Positions 33,337-44,866 of a stretch of 64,000 bases of DNA are shown in pieces; the first letter of the stretch is position 1; each line of letters starts with the position of its first letter. Made by a program: the position numbers and the translations under genes. Source of the DNA: Pseudomonas sp. R84 (GTDB lineage: Bacteria > Pseudomonadota > Gammaproteobacteria > Pseudomonadales > Pseudomonadaceae); the NCBI RefSeq assembly GCF_009834515.1, contig NZ_CP019426.1, forward strand, positions 4,143,501 through 4,207,500. Reading direction: 5' to 3'. The notes beneath the pieces are model-generated. The model worked only from the letters and a program-made list of their open reading frames with translations, did no database searches and was not told where the DNA came from.

Positions 33337-34540
33337 AAAATTCCGGCTCAACATGCGCAACCGAAGCCGCCTCCAATGTGCGCAGCCCCACCAGTACAAC
33401 AACCACCATCATGATCCCAGCGCCAATCGCCACACCGAACCCGGCCCGTGCACCCCAGCCATCAATGACCAACCCCGCGAGCATGCCGCCCAGCGCAACG
33501 CCGATGCTGATACCCGTGGTCATCCACGTCAGCCCTTCGGTGATCCGCGATGGCGGGATGATGATCGTTCCCAGCTTCATGACCACGACCATCGTTGGCG
33601 CAAACGAAATCCCGGCAATAAACAGCGTCGCTGACAGGACATAAACGTCCGCTGCAAAAATCGGCAACACGCCGGTGAACGCCGTGACCAGGATCCCGAT
33701 CAGGAACTGTTTTTCGATCGCCAGCGAAACCCTCATTGCACCGAAGGTCAGGCCCGCGACCAGTGAGCCAAACGCATAGGCGGCGAGGATGAAGGTTGCG
33801 GAGGCTGGCCAGCCTTGCGCATTGGCGAACGCCACGACGGCGACATCGATTGCTCCGCCAATGACCCCCATCGCCAACAACGCGAGGACAATGGTGCGAA
33901 CGCCGGGAATCAGCAGAGTTGAACCACTGTGGCTGGCGTGGCCCACGACAACTTTAGGTTCAGTCTGGCGTTGCAGGAGAAACGCCGTCACCCCGAAGGC
34001 CAACAGCCCGACTGCAACCAGTGGCCCGGCTTCGGCAAAGAAACTCACGCTCAAACCGATCGCCAGTGGCGGGCCGACGATGTAGGCCATTTCGGTGAGG
34101 ACCGTGTCCAGCGAGAACGCCGTGTGCAACTGCGGCTTGCCCCGGAACAATTGCGTCCACCGCGCACGGATCATCGACGGCATGCTCGGCATCGTCCCCG
34201 CCAATGCCGCCAGAACAAACAGCAGTGCGGCAGGTGCGCGCAAGTAGACGGCGGTGATCAGCGCCAGCAGCATGGCAATGCTGAACGCCGTGACGACGGG
34301 CAGCACGCGGCTCTGGCCATGTTGATCGACCAGTCTGGAGATGTACGGGCCGAGCAGTGCATTGGCCAGGGTGAACGTCCCGGCGACGGTGCCGGCCAGC
34401 CAGTACACACCGGTTTGCTGGACCAGCATGGTGATGATGCCGATGCCGATCATTGCTTGCGGTAATCGCGCGATAGAGCTCGCGAGCACTAACCCCGTGG
34501 CACCTGGGGTTGTCAGCAGTTCGCGATAGTGATTAGCCAT
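33323..34540 (-). CDS. Major facilitator superfamily transporter
   Basis: 405 residues with about twelve hydrophobic segments, so a 12-TMS secondary transporter of the inner membrane. The sequence lacks the large loops of sugar or drug families that would allow naming; export of small compounds is plausible. The last residues EFSPSP and the stop codon derive from the adjoining MITE-like repeat, so the native C terminus was probably different. Confidence 0.82.
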   Translation of the reverse strand: MANHYRELLTTPGATGLVLASSIARLPQAMIGIGIITMLVQQTGVYWLAGTVAGTFTLANALLGPYISRLVDQHGQSRVLPVVTAFSIAMLLALITAVYLRAPAALLFVLAALAGTMPSMPSMIRARWTQLFRGKPQLHTAFSLDTVLTEMAYIVGPPLAIGLSVSFFAEAGPLVAVGLLAFGVTAFLLQRQTEPKVVVGHASHSGSTLLIPGVRTIVLALLAMGVIGGAIDVAVVAFANAQGWPASATFILAAYAFGSLVAGLTFGAMRVSLAIEKQFLIGILVTAFTGVLPIFAADVYVLSATLFIAGISFAPTMVVVMKLGTIIIPPSRITEGLTWMTTGISIGVALGGMLAGLVIDGWGARAGFGVAIGAGIMMVVVVLVGLRTLEAASVAHVEPEFSPSP

Positions 34541-34624
34541 GGTGTCTCCATTCCATAATCGTCGCCGCTCAGCATCCGGCTGAACGCGTTGCCGACATCA
34601 AGACCTACGCGAACGTCAAAAGCA

Positions 34625-34755
34625 ACCCTCACCCCAGCCCTCTCCCAGAGGGAGAGGGAGCTGACCGAGGTGTCTGGCGTTGTGCATCGACCTGAAAAAA
34701 CCAGTCGATTATGGATTCGAAGCAGGTTCAAGTCGGCGTATCTCTTTGACACGCA
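34625..34755. repeat. MITE-like repeat, copy C (right end missing)
   Basis: It begins with CCCTCACCCCAGCCCTCTCC and keeps the internal landmarks, but stops after AAGTCGGCGTATCTCTTTGA, where copy D begins in the same direction. Confidence 0.75.
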
Positions 34756-34936
34756 CCCCTCACCCCAGCCCTCTCCCGGAGGTAGAGGGAGCTGACCGAG
34801 GTGTCTGGCGTTGTGCATCGACCTGAAAAAACCGAGTTGATTATGGATTCGGCAAACATCGCTCAGGTCGGCGTATTTCTTGAGCATCCCCCATTTAGTC
34901 CCCTCTCCCTCTGGGAGAGGGTTAGGGTGAGGGGCT
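34756..34936. repeat. MITE-like repeat, copy D
   Basis: Complete copy in tandem with copy C, from CCCCTCACCCCAGCCCTCTC to GGGAGAGGGTTAGGGTGAGG. The 496-base gap 34541-35036 holds these two copies, a terminator and two hairpins, but no gene. Confidence 0.78.
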
Positions 34937-34953
34937 CTTCTTCGCAGCCAAAC

Positions 34954-34978
34954 AAAAACCCGCACACGGCGGGTTTTG
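34954..34978 (-). terminator. Rho-independent terminator after cysS
   Basis: Stem AAAACCCGC/GCGGGTTTT with an ACACG loop and a T run on the minus strand (A run at 34954-34958). It also has Ts on the plus strand, so it may work both ways. Confidence 0.85.
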
Positions 34979-34985
34979 TTGATCG

Positions 34986-35031
34986 TTCCCACGCTCCGCG
35001 TGGGAATGCAGCCCGGGACGCTCCGCGTCCC
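34986..35031. repeat. Double-hairpin intergenic repeat
   Basis: TTCCCACGC-TCC-GCGTGGGAA followed by GGGACGC-TCC-GCGTCCC. This two-hairpin sequence type is common between Pseudomonas genes. It sits directly after the cysS stop. Confidence 0.75.
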
Positions 35032-35036
35032 TGATC

Positions 35037-36419
<1,383 letters not shown>

Positions 36420-36440
36420 GTTATTTCCCTTGACGCTGAA

Positions 36441-38138
36441 TCACTGGCCCCACGAATCACGCAGGGTCACGGTACGGTTGAATACCGGCTGACCTGGTTT
36501 CGAGTCCTTCAAATCAGCGACGAAGTAGCCTTCGCGCTCGAACTGGAAACGGTCTTCCGGCTGTGCAGTGCCAAGCGATGGCTCGGCACGACAACCGGTG
36601 AGTACCTGCAGCGAATCAGGGTTGATGTTGTCGAGGAAACTCGCGCTGTCTTCGGCCTTCTCAGGGTTCGGAGAGCGGAACAGACGATCGTACAGACGCA
36701 CTTCGCACTCGACGCTGGCGGCAGCCGGCACCCAGTGGATCACGCCTTTGACCTTGCGGCCTTCAGGGTTCTTGCCCAGGGTTTCCGGATCGTACGAGCA
36801 ACGCAGTTCGACGATGTTGCCGTCGGCGTCCTTGATCGCTTCGTCGGCACGGATCACGTAGCTGCCGCGCAGACGCACTTCACCGGCCGGTTCCAGGCGC
36901 TTGTAGCCCTTCGGCGGCTCTTCCATGAAGTCGTCACGGTCGATGTAGATTTCCCGAGCGAATGGCAGCGCGCGCACGCCCATGTCTTCTTTCGGGTGGC
37001 GCGGCAGTTCGAGGTTTTCGACCTGGCCTTCCGGGTAGTTGGTGATGACGACTTTCAGCGGACGCAGCACGCACATGGCGCGCGGTGCGGTGTGGTCGAG
37101 GTCGTCACGGATGCTGAATTCGAGCATGCCGAAGTCGACCACGCCGTCGGAACGGTTGGTGCCGACCATTTCGCAGAAGTTGCGGATCGATTTCGGCGTG
37201 TAGCCACGGCGGCGGAAGCCCGACAGCGTGGACATGCGCGGATCGTCCCAGCCATGCACGTGCTTTTCATCGACCAGCTGTTTGAGCTTGCGCTTGCTGG
37301 TGATGGTGTAGTTGAGGTTCAGACGGCTGAACTCGTACTGACGCGGGTGCGCAGGCACTGGCAATGCGTCGAGGAACCACTCGTACAGCGGACGATGGCT
37401 TTCGAACTCGAGGGTGCAGATCGAGTGGGTGATGCCTTCGATGGCGTCCGACTGACCGTGGGTGAAGTCGTAGTTCGGATAGATGCACCACTTGTCGCCG
37501 GTCTGGTGGTGATGCGCGTGGCGAATGCGATACATGATCGGGTCGCGCAGGTTCATGTTCGGCGAAGCCATGTCGATCTTCGCGCGCAGCACGCGGGCGC
37601 CGTCCGGGAATTCACCGGCGCGCATCCGGGCGAACCAGTCGAGGTTCTCTTCAACCGAACGGTCGCGGAACGGGCTGTTCTTGCCCGGCTCGGTCAGGCT
37701 GCCACGGTATTCCTTGGCTTGCTCTGGGGTCAGGTCGTCAACGTAGGCCTTGCCGGCCTTGATCAGCTCGACGGCCCAGTCGTGCAACTGGTCAAAATAC
37801 TGTGAGGCGTAGCGCACTTCGCCGGACCATTCGAAGCCCAGCCATTTGACGTCGCTTTCGATCGCGTCGATGTATTCCTGGTCTTCCTTGGCCGGGTTGG
37901 TGTCGTCGAAACGCAAGTGCGTAACGCCGCCGAACTCCTGGGCCAGGCCGAAGTTCACGCAGATCGACTTGGCGTGACCGATGTGCAGGTAGCCGTTGGG
38001 CTCAGGCGGGAAACGGGTAACGATCTGGGTGTGCTTGCCCGAGTCCAGGTCTGCCTGGATGATCGGCCGCAGGAAATTGACCGGCACGGCAGGGCCGGAC
38101 TTGGCATTCGAGGTAGGGTCGACAGTGGGCTTGCTCAT
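36441..38138 (-). CDS. glnS: Glutaminyl-tRNA synthetase
   Basis: Class I synthetase that charges tRNA-Gln. 565 residues. The HIGH motif lies in [20 protein letters not shown] (about residues 46-65), and the KMSKS equivalent reads [10 protein letters not shown]. The C-terminal anticodon-binding beta barrels end with RDSWGQ. It heads a glnS-cysS pair, divergent from ppiB. Confidence 0.98.
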   Translation of the reverse strand: MSKPTVDPTSNAKSGPAVPVNFLRPIIQADLDSGKHTQIVTRFPPEPNGYLHIGHAKSICVNFGLAQEFGGVTHLRFDDTNPAKEDQEYIDAIESDVKWLGFEWSGEVRYASQYFDQLHDWAVELIKAGKAYVDDLTPEQAKEYRGSLTEPGKNSPFRDRSVEENLDWFARMRAGEFPDGARVLRAKIDMASPNMNLRDPIMYRIRHAHHHQTGDKWCIYPNYDFTHGQSDAIEGITHSICTLEFESHRPLYEWFLDALPVPAHPRQYEFSRLNLNYTITSKRKLKQLVDEKHVHGWDDPRMSTLSGFRRRGYTPKSIRNFCEMVGTNRSDGVVDFGMLEFSIRDDLDHTAPRAMCVLRPLKVVITNYPEGQVENLELPRHPKEDMGVRALPFAREIYIDRDDFMEEPPKGYKRLEPAGEVRLRGSYVIRADEAIKDADGNIVELRCSYDPETLGKNPEGRKVKGVIHWVPAAASVECEVRLYDRLFRSPNPEKAEDSASFLDNINPDSLQVLTGCRAEPSLGTAQPEDRFQFEREGYFVADLKDSKPGQPVFNRTVTLRDSWGQ

Positions 38139-38388
38139 AGGATCCTTGACTTACATGTGCGCGGCCGCAGAGGGGGCCAGACAAAACAAAGCCGCTATCA
38201 TAGCCGATGCTGTCAAGGGGCTGACAGAGCACGGCCTATAAAGGAGCGCATTTAATCGCAGGGATTTGGAAAAACAGCCTCGAAATTCGCGCCTGTCACG
38301 CTAAACTGCGCACCTTGGCCCACGGGCTGAACCGGTAACGGGCGCAAATGTCCCATTGCCCACGAATTCCTTATAAAGAGTAGCGATC

Positions 38389-38895
38389 ATGACTCAAGTT
38401 AAATTGACCACCAATCATGGCGACATCGTCATCGAACTGAACGCTGAAAAGGCGCCGATCACCGTCGCCAACTTCATCGAGTACGTCAACGCCGGTCACT
38501 ACGAAAACACCGTTTTCCACCGCGTCATCGGTAACTTCATGATCCAGGGCGGCGGTTTCGAGCCAGGCATGAAGGAAAAGAAAGACAAGCGTCCAAGCAT
38601 CCAGAACGAAGCCGACAACGGTCTTTCCAACGAGAAATACACCGTTGCCATGGCCCGCACCATGGAGCCGCATTCGGCGTCCGCGCAGTTCTTCATCAAC
38701 GTTGCCGACAACACTTTCCTTAACCACAGCGGCAAGAACGTGCAAGGCTGGGGCTACGCAGTATTCGGTAAAGTGACCGCCGGTACCGACGTTGTCGACA
38801 AGATCAAAGGCGTGTCGACCACTTCCAAGGCCGGCCACCAGGACGTACCAGCAGACGACGTGATCATCGAGAAAGCCGAGATCATCGAAGCGTGA
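38389..38895 (+). CDS. ppiB: Peptidyl-prolyl cis-trans isomerase, cyclophilin type
   Basis: Cytoplasmic cyclophilin that speeds proline isomerisation in folding proteins. 168 residues without signal peptide. Active-site motifs [22 protein letters not shown] and AVFGKVTAG are complete. The stop overlaps the lpxH start (GTGA). Confidence 0.97.
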   Translation: MTQVKLTTNHGDIVIELNAEKAPITVANFIEYVNAGHYENTVFHRVIGNFMIQGGGFEPGMKEKKDKRPSIQNEADNGLSNEKYTVAMARTMEPHSASAQFFINVADNTFLNHSGKNVQGWGYAVFGKVTAGTDVVDKIKGVSTTSKAGHQDVPADDVIIEKAEIIEA

Positions 38896-39638
38896 TATTG
38901 CTGATTTCAGACTTGCATCTGGAAGAGGAGCGCCCGGACATTACCCGGGCGTTTCTGGATTTGCTCGCCGGACGCGCCCGCTCGGCGAGTGCGTTGTACA
39001 TTCTTGGCGACTTCTTCGAAGCGTGGATTGGCGACGACGCCATGACGCCTTTCCAGCGTTCCATCTGCCAGGCCCTGCGCGAATTGAGCGACAGCGGCAC
39101 GGCGATTTTTCTGATGCACGGCAATCGCGACTTCATGCTCGGCAAGGCCTTCTGCAAGCAGGCCGGCTGTACGTTGTTGAAGGACCCGAGTGTCGTGCAG
39201 TTTTACGGCGAGCCGGTGCTGTTGATGCACGGCGACAGCCTGTGCACCCGCGATGTCGGCTATATGAAGCTGCGGCGTTATCTGCGCAATCCGGTCACGC
39301 TGTTTATCCTGCGCAATCTGCCCTTGAGCAGCCGCCACAAACTGGCGCGCAAGTTGCGCAGCGAGAGCAAGGCGCAGACGCGGATGAAGGCTAATGACAT
39401 TGTCGATGTCACGCCGGAGGAGATTCCGCGAATCATGCAGGAATATGGCGTGAAAACCCTGATTCACGGACACACTCACCGCCCGGCGATTCACAAGTTG
39501 CAGCTCGGTGAGCAAGCGGCGAAGCGGATTGTGCTGGGGGATTGGGATCGTCAGGGGTGGGCGTTGCAGGTGGATGAGAGCGGCTACGCGTTGGCGCCGT
39601 TCGACTTCGCCCCGCCGCTGGCTTTGCCGCACGGCTGA
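38892..39638 (+). CDS. lpxH: UDP-2,3-diacylglucosamine diphosphatase
   Basis: Calcineurin-like metallophosphoesterase that makes lipid X in lipid A synthesis at the inner membrane. 248 residues from a GTG that overlaps the ppiB stop. Metal ligands are seen in SDLHL (D7, H9), [19 protein letters not shown] and [12 protein letters not shown]-like repeat follows directly. Confidence 0.97.
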   Translation: MILLISDLHLEEERPDITRAFLDLLAGRARSASALYILGDFFEAWIGDDAMTPFQRSICQALRELSDSGTAIFLMHGNRDFMLGKAFCKQAGCTLLKDPSVVQFYGEPVLLMHGDSLCTRDVGYMKLRRYLRNPVTLFILRNLPLSSRHKLARKLRSESKAQTRMKANDIVDVTPEEIPRIMQEYGVKTLIHGHTHRPAIHKLQLGEQAAKRIVLGDWDRQGWALQVDESGYALAPFDFAPPLALPHG

Positions 39639-39647
39639 AGATCGTTA

Positions 39648-39812
39648 CCCCCTCACCCCAGCCCTCTCCCCCTGGGGGGCGAGGGGGAAAGGGAGCTGAC
39701 CGCATGCAGTTCAAAACCTGAGTTCAACTCGGTATCGCAAGTCGGTGTACCTCAAACAGTCAACTCGGTCAGTCCCCTCTCCCTCCGGGAGAGGGCTAGG
39801 GTGAGGGGCTCT
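39648..39812. repeat. MITE-like repeat, copy E
   Basis: Ends CCCCTCACCCCAGCCCTCTC and GGGAGAGGGCTAGGGTGAGG as in the other copies; the interior is diverged and has lost some landmarks. It fills the space between the convergent lpxH and emrB genes. Confidence 0.75.
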
Positions 39813-39817
39813 TGACC

Positions 39818-41347
39818 TTAATGCCCGGAAGCAGCAGGCCCTGCCTTCGCGGCAAACGGCGGCTTCGCCAGCCACACAATCAGAATCAAACCCATAAAAC
39901 CCCAGCCCAACAGCGTGAAGTAATCCACGGTGGAGAGCATGTACGCCTGGCTCGTCAAAATCTGATCCATCTGCGCATACGCCGACTGGCTCGCCCCGCC
40001 CAAATGATTCAAAGTCTCGCGCGTCGCCGGCTCAAAGGTACTGATGCTCTCACTCATATACGCATGATGCTGATCGGCCCGACGAATCCAGATCCACGTG
40101 GTCAGCGATGCCGCAAAGCTACCGCCCAGCGTCCGCAAGAATGTGGCAAGACCGGCACCATCGGCAATCTGGCTCGGCGGCAGGTCCGACATGAGGATGC
40201 TCAAGGTCGGCATAAAGAACAGCGCCACACCAATACCCATGAACAACTGCACCAGCGCGATGTGCTGGAAATCGACTTCATTGGTGAATCCCGCCCGCAT
40301 GAAGCAACTCAGACCAATCGCCAGAAACGCCAGCCCGGCCAGCAAGCGCAGGTCGAACTTGTTCGCGTACTTGCCGACAAACGGCGACAGCAGCACCGGC
40401 AGAATGCCGATCGGCGCCACGGCCAAGCCGGCCCAGGTCGCGGTGTAACCCATCTGCGTCTGCAACCATTGCGGGAGGATTAGGTTGATGCCGAAGAATC
40501 CGGCGTAACCCAGCACCAACACCAGCGTGCCGATGCGGAAGTTGCGATAGGCAAACAGCCGCAGATTCACCACCGGATGCTGGTCGGTCATTTCCCAGAT
40601 GACAAACACCGCCAGCGCGATCACCGAAATCGCCGCGCCGATGATGATGAAGTTCGACTCAAACCAATCCAGGTCATTGCCTTTGTCGAGGATCACCTGC
40701 AACGCGCCGACGCCAATGATCAGCGTGATCAGGCCGACGTAATCCATCGGTTGACGGCTGGTTTCCACCGGACGTTTGGCCAGTTGCGAACGCACCACCA
40801 TCACCGCAAAAATCCCGATCGGCACGTTGATGAAGAAGATCCACGGCCAGCTGTAGCTGTCGGTAATCCAGCCACCGAGAATCGGCCCGGCAATCGGCGC
40901 GACCACCGTGACCATCGCCAGTAACGCCAGGGCCATGCCTCGCCTGGCGGGCGGATAGACGGCGATCAACAGGGTTTGTGTCATCGGGTACAGCGGCCCG
41001 GCCACCAGACCTTGCAGCACGCGAAAGCCAATCAGTTCCGGCATCGACGTGGAGATACCGCAGAGAAACGAGGCCAGCACAAACAGAATGGCGGCCCAGA
41101 GAAACAGCTTCACCTCGCCGAAACGGCGGCTGAGCCAACCGGTCAGCGGCAGCGCAATCGCGTTGCTCACGGCGAACGAGGTAATCACCCAAGTGCCCTG
41201 CTCCGAACTCACCCCGAGGTTGCCGGATATGGTCGGCAGCGCCACGTTGGCGATGGTGGTGTCGAGCACTTGCATGAACGTCGCCAGCGACAGGCCGATG
41301 GTGCTGAGCAACAGGCTGGGCGGCGTGAAAGAGGCGTTATTGCTCAT
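39818..41347 (-). CDS. emrB: Multidrug efflux MFS pump, EmrB type (DHA2)
   Basis: Inner-membrane proton antiporter of a tripartite drug exporter. 509 residues with about fourteen hydrophobic segments. DHA2 features include FMQVLDTTIANVALPTISG near the start, WVITSFAVSNAIALPLTGWL and GGSFAASLTTWIW. Last gene of the marR-OMF-emrA-emrB operon, but separated from emrA by 138 bases that contain a REPIN. Confidence 0.93.
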   Translation of the reverse strand: MSNNASFTPPSLLLSTIGLSLATFMQVLDTTIANVALPTISGNLGVSSEQGTWVITSFAVSNAIALPLTGWLSRRFGEVKLFLWAAILFVLASFLCGISTSMPELIGFRVLQGLVAGPLYPMTQTLLIAVYPPARRGMALALLAMVTVVAPIAGPILGGWITDSYSWPWIFFINVPIGIFAVMVVRSQLAKRPVETSRQPMDYVGLITLIIGVGALQVILDKGNDLDWFESNFIIIGAAISVIALAVFVIWEMTDQHPVVNLRLFAYRNFRIGTLVLVLGYAGFFGINLILPQWLQTQMGYTATWAGLAVAPIGILPVLLSPFVGKYANKFDLRLLAGLAFLAIGLSCFMRAGFTNEVDFQHIALVQLFMGIGVALFFMPTLSILMSDLPPSQIADGAGLATFLRTLGGSFAASLTTWIWIRRADQHHAYMSESISTFEPATRETLNHLGGASQSAYAQMDQILTSQAYMLSTVDYFTLLGWGFMGLILIVWLAKPPFAAKAGPAASGH

Positions 41348-41383
41348 TGTGAATCCTATGAAACCTGATGGTCGCCGCAGCCC

Positions 41384-41472
41384 TGTAGGAGTGAGCCTGC
41401 TCGCGATAGCGGTGTGTCAGACCCAATTTCCTCGACAGATACACCGTTATCGCGAGCAGGCTCACTCCTACA
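41384..41472. repeat. REPIN inside the efflux operon
   Basis: Left arm TGTAGGAGTGAGCCTGCTCG and the inverse arm at the right, with GATAGCGGTGT/ACACCGTTATC inside. It stands between emrA and emrB, which are read in the same direction. Confidence 0.92.
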
Positions 41473-41485
41473 AGGTCAGTGCAGG

Positions 41486-42688
41486 TCAGCGTTGCGCGGT
41501 TTTGCTCACCGCAGCGCTGTTGTCGTGGATCAGCTGCGCAATCATCGCGTCGGCTTCGGCCAGTTGGCGGTCGTAGACGTTGGTGCTGAACGACGCTTTC
41601 TGCGGTGGCTGCTGTGCGAGCACCGGGCCGCTCTGGTCATGCAGATTCACTTCAACGTTGGTCGACAGGCCAACGCGCAGCGGATGCTTGGCCAGTTCTT
41701 CGGCGTTGATGTGGATACGCACCGGCACTCGCTGGACGATCTTGATCCAGTTGCCGGTGGCGTTCTGCGCTGGCAGCAAGGCAAACGCACTACCGGTGCC
41801 GGCGCCGAGGCTGTCGACGGTGCCGCTGTATTTCACGTCGCTGCCGTAGATATCGGATTCGATATCGACCGGCTGACCGATGCGCATGTCACGCAGTTGG
41901 GTTTCTTTGAAATTGGCGTCGATCCACAGCTGATCCAGCGGAATCACCGCCATCAACGCCGTGCCCGGCTGCACACGCTGACCGAGTTGCACGGTGCGCT
42001 TGGCCACGTAACCGGTAACCGGCGCGATCAAGGTGCTGCGGGCATTGGTCAGGTACGCCTGACGCAGGTCGGCAGCGGCCGACATCACGTCTGGATGCGA
42101 CGAGACCACGGTGTCATCGACCAGTGCGCTGGTGGTTTTCAGTTGCTGTTTGGCGTTGGCCAGGGCGTTTTGCGCCGAGGTCAGGTCGTCGCGAGCGTGG
42201 GACAGTTCTTCCTGGGAAATCGCCCCGCCCTGCGCGAGGTTTTTCCGGCGGTTGTAGTTGTCCTGGGCTTTCTGCACTTCGGCCTGTTGCGCATTGACCT
42301 GGGCTTTCATGCCATCAACGTTGCTGTACAAGCCGCGCACCTGACGCACAGTGCGCGCCAGTTTCGCCTGGGCGCTTTGCAGACCGACTTCGGCATCGTT
42401 GGGGTCGAAGTTGATCAGCACCTGACCTTCGTGAACCAGATCACCATCGTCAGCACCGATGCTGACCACCGTGCCGGTGACCAACGGGGTGATTTCCACA
42501 ACGTTGCCGTTGACGTAGGCGTCGTCGGTGCTTTCGTTAAAGCGCCCGATGAACTCGTGATACGCCCAGACGCCGGCGCAGGCGAGTGCAACGACAACGG
42601 CCAGCACCAGCAGCATGACTTTGCGTTTGCGCGGGTTGCCGGTGTCCGGGGTGTTGCCTTGAGCTTGGGTGTTTTCGGCAGTGGCCAT
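41486..42688 (-). CDS. emrA: Membrane-fusion protein, EmrA/HlyD type
   Basis: Adaptor that bridges the MFS pump and the outer-membrane channel. 400 residues: cytoplasmic tail, one membrane helix (about 27-45), split lipoyl domain around a long coiled coil (about 90-215), then a beta-barrel domain with QLWIDANFKETQLRDMRIGQ. The gene follows the OMF gene after 15 bases. Confidence 0.93.
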   Translation of the reverse strand: MATAENTQAQGNTPDTGNPRKRKVMLLVLAVVVALACAGVWAYHEFIGRFNESTDDAYVNGNVVEITPLVTGTVVSIGADDGDLVHEGQVLINFDPNDAEVGLQSAQAKLARTVRQVRGLYSNVDGMKAQVNAQQAEVQKAQDNYNRRKNLAQGGAISQEELSHARDDLTSAQNALANAKQQLKTTSALVDDTVVSSHPDVMSAAADLRQAYLTNARSTLIAPVTGYVAKRTVQLGQRVQPGTALMAVIPLDQLWIDANFKETQLRDMRIGQPVDIESDIYGSDVKYSGTVDSLGAGTGSAFALLPAQNATGNWIKIVQRVPVRIHINAEELAKHPLRVGLSTNVEVNLHDQSGPVLAQQPPQKASFSTNVYDRQLAEADAMIAQLIHDNSAAVSKTAQR

Positions 42689-42703
42689 GACAAGTACCTT
42701 GAA

Positions 42704-44173
42704 TTAGTTGTGCGGCGTGGCTGGAGTGGCGTTGGCTGCGGTCAGGGTTTGCCCCTGGAAGCCGCCGCCCAGCGCTTGCATCAGTTGAATCGACAGGTCG
42801 ATCTGCTCGGCATTGAAGTTGGCCAGTTGACGCTGGGCCTGCAGCAATTGCTGCTCAATGCTGAGCACGTCCAGGTAGTTGCCGATGCCGGAACCGTAAC
42901 GCTGGACGACGGTGTTGTAAGAATCCTGAGCAATGTCGGTGGCGTGTTGCTGCGCACCGATCTGCCGGCCGATGTCACGCAACTGGTTGATCGTGTCACT
43001 GACATCGCCCAGGGCTTTCACCAGACTTTTGTTGTACTGCGCCACCGCCAGATCGTAATCGGCGTCACGCGCATCGAGGTTGGCGCGCAGGCGTCCGCCG
43101 TCGAAGATCGGCACCGAAATGGTCGGGGCAATATTGAAGAAGCGACTGGCGGAACCGAACATCGCATCACCCAACAAGGATTCGGCACCGGCCGAAGCCG
43201 TGAGATTCAAGTTGGGATAGAAGCGGGTTTTCGCCGAGTCGATGTCTTTGCTCGCCGCTTCGACGCGCCAGCGCGCAGCGACCAGATCCGGGCGACGACC
43301 GAGCAATTCCGCTGGCAATACCGACGGCACGGCGACAGCGCTGGCTTGCAGGACTTTCGGTCGGGCGATTTCGTTGCCGCGATCCGGGCCTTTGCCGAGC
43401 AGTACGGCCAAGGCGATCTTGGCGCTGTTCAGGCGTTTTTCTGCGTCGATCAGGCTGGCTTCGGAACTGGCTTCCAGACTTTGCGTTTGCTGAAACTGGT
43501 ACTGGCTATCGATCCCTGAACTCAGGCGACGCTGGCTCAAATCGAGCATCTGCCTGGTGCGCTTGAGGTCTTCATTCGCGAGGTCATAAACGATGTGCGC
43601 CTGACCGAGATCGCTGTAGGCACGAGCGACATCGGCAGCAAGCGTCAACTGCGCAGCCTGACGATCAACTTCAGCGGCGCGGGCCTGACCGAGTGCGGCT
43701 TCCCAGGCATCACGCTGACCGCCCCACAGGTCGAAGTTGTAATTGAAACCGGCGCTGACGTTCCGCACGGTGGCGTAGGCATCGCCCTGCCCTCGCGGGT
43801 CTTGATCCTTGGCCAGACGCGAACGGCTGATGCCGGCGCTGGCGTCGAGGGTCGGATAACGTTCGGCATCGGCGGCATACGCGGCGGCGCTGGCCTGATG
43901 GGCGCGCGCTGCGGCGATCTGCATGTCCGGGCTGTCGTGCAGCGCTTCACGAATCAGACCGTCGAGTTGCGGATCGCCAAGGCTGGTCCACCAATCGCTT
44001 TTCGGCCATGCGGCTGGCGACAGGGTCACGCCGTTGAGGGATTGGCCGACTTTCAGGCTTTTCGCATCAAGGCTTTTGCCTTGAGTGTCGAGGCCACTGT
44101 AGTTGGCGCAACCGGCGAGGATCATCGCCGACAGCACCAGCGTCAGGCTGCTGCGCAAGGTTTTACCGCTCAT
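42704..44173 (-). CDS. Outer-membrane efflux lipoprotein, NodT family
   Basis: TolC-like channel of the efflux system. 489 residues from the ATG at 44173, which has AGGTG at good distance; a GTG at 44182 is an alternative. The lipobox LAGC near residue 21 predicts a lipoprotein. Two OEP repeats follow (LDGLIREALHDSPDMQIAAA and a second). It overlaps the end of marR by 11 bases. Confidence 0.93.
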   Translation of the reverse strand: MSGKTLRSSLTLVLSAMILAGCANYSGLDTQGKSLDAKSLKVGQSLNGVTLSPAAWPKSDWWTSLGDPQLDGLIREALHDSPDMQIAAARAHQASAAAYAADAERYPTLDASAGISRSRLAKDQDPRGQGDAYATVRNVSAGFNYNFDLWGGQRDAWEAALGQARAAEVDRQAAQLTLAADVARAYSDLGQAHIVYDLANEDLKRTRQMLDLSQRRLSSGIDSQYQFQQTQSLEASSEASLIDAEKRLNSAKIALAVLLGKGPDRGNEIARPKVLQASAVAVPSVLPAELLGRRPDLVAARWRVEAASKDIDSAKTRFYPNLNLTASAGAESLLGDAMFGSASRFFNIAPTISVPIFDGGRLRANLDARDADYDLAVAQYNKSLVKALGDVSDTINQLRDIGRQIGAQQHATDIAQDSYNTVVQRYGSGIGNYLDVLSIEQQLLQAQRQLANFNAEQIDLSIQLMQALGGGFQGQTLTAANATPATPHN

Positions 44174-44645
44174 TGTGTTCACCTAAGCGCTGGATGGTGA
44201 TCGGGTCACCGGCTGCCAGCAGAATTTTCTTGAGGATGTATTCCAGGGTCTTCAACTCGTCCGGAGTGACGGCGCCGGCCAGTTCATTCATCGCATCGGC
44301 GCCGATGTGCGGCAGGCGATCGGCCAGTTGCTGGCCTTGCTCGGTCAGCTTGAGTTGCACCTGACGGCGATCGCCTTCGCTGCGCTGGCGAGCCAGAAAA
44401 CCTTTCTGCTCCAGACGATCGAGCATGCGCGTCATCGAACCGCTGTCCAGCGACAAGTGCCGGCACAGTTCGGCCGGGGTATCGACGCCGAACTGGGCCA
44501 TGATGATCAACACCTTGAACTGCGCGGCGGTGATTCCGTGGGGTTCCATGTGGGTGTCGATGATCCGGTCCTTGAGCAGCGCAGCACGGCCAAGCAACAG
44601 GCCGAGATGGCAATGTTTGAATTCGTCCGGGGTGAAATGCTTCAT
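44163..44645 (-). CDS. MarR-family repressor of the efflux operon
   Basis: 160 residues. Winged helix with DTPAELCRHLSLDSGSMTRM and the wing RSEGDRRQVQLKLT, most like EmrR/MprA. First gene of the operon. Two palindromes in its own promoter make autorepression very likely; phenolic or drug ligands would relieve it by family analogy. Confidence 0.92.
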   Translation of the reverse strand: MKHFTPDEFKHCHLGLLLGRAALLKDRIIDTHMEPHGITAAQFKVLIIMAQFGVDTPAELCRHLSLDSGSMTRMLDRLEQKGFLARQRSEGDRRQVQLKLTEQGQQLADRLPHIGADAMNELAGAVTPDELKTLEYILKKILLAAGDPITIQRLGEHNER

Positions 44646-44659
44646 TTGCTCACCTAATA

Positions 44660-44715
44660 ACTGCCTAGGCAGTGAATGTATGTCGAGATGTTACTGCCTA
44701 GGCAGCGAATGTCAA
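44660..44715 (-). promoter_or_regulatory. Efflux-operon promoter with two MarR-type operators
   Basis: On the minus strand -35 TTGACA (44715-44710), a 16-base spacer and -10 TAACAT (44693-44688). Perfect palindrome CTGCCTAGGCAG fills the spacer (44694-44705) and recurs at 44661-44672 just after the start point. Centres are 33 bases apart, about three helix turns. Confidence 0.85.
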
Positions 44716-44786
44716 CGCAATAGTTAGGAGGCTTGGTAGTTAGTTGACCAGTGGAGTGGGTTTTTGTGTTGCATGGGCGACCGCAT

Positions 44787-44831
44787 TCTAGGAATCGCCT
44801 GATGTCCAGGCTCGAGTGCCGTGGCTAACGT
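44787..44831 (+). promoter_or_regulatory. RcsB-like box and -10 before the adhesin gene
   Basis: Box TCTAGGAATCGCCTGATGT (44787-44805), 20 bases, then TAACGT (44826-44831). The same layout is found before the kinase operon and the fimbrial operon. Confidence 0.65.
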
Positions 44832-44866
44832 ACGCCGCTCATCGGCCGACACGTAAAGCCCTACTA

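Noticed and set aside
34625..34936. Tandem repeats that could suggest a CRISPR array
   Set aside because: Repeat units are about 130-180 bases with related interiors, not short identical repeats with unique spacers; they belong to the dispersed MITE-like family.
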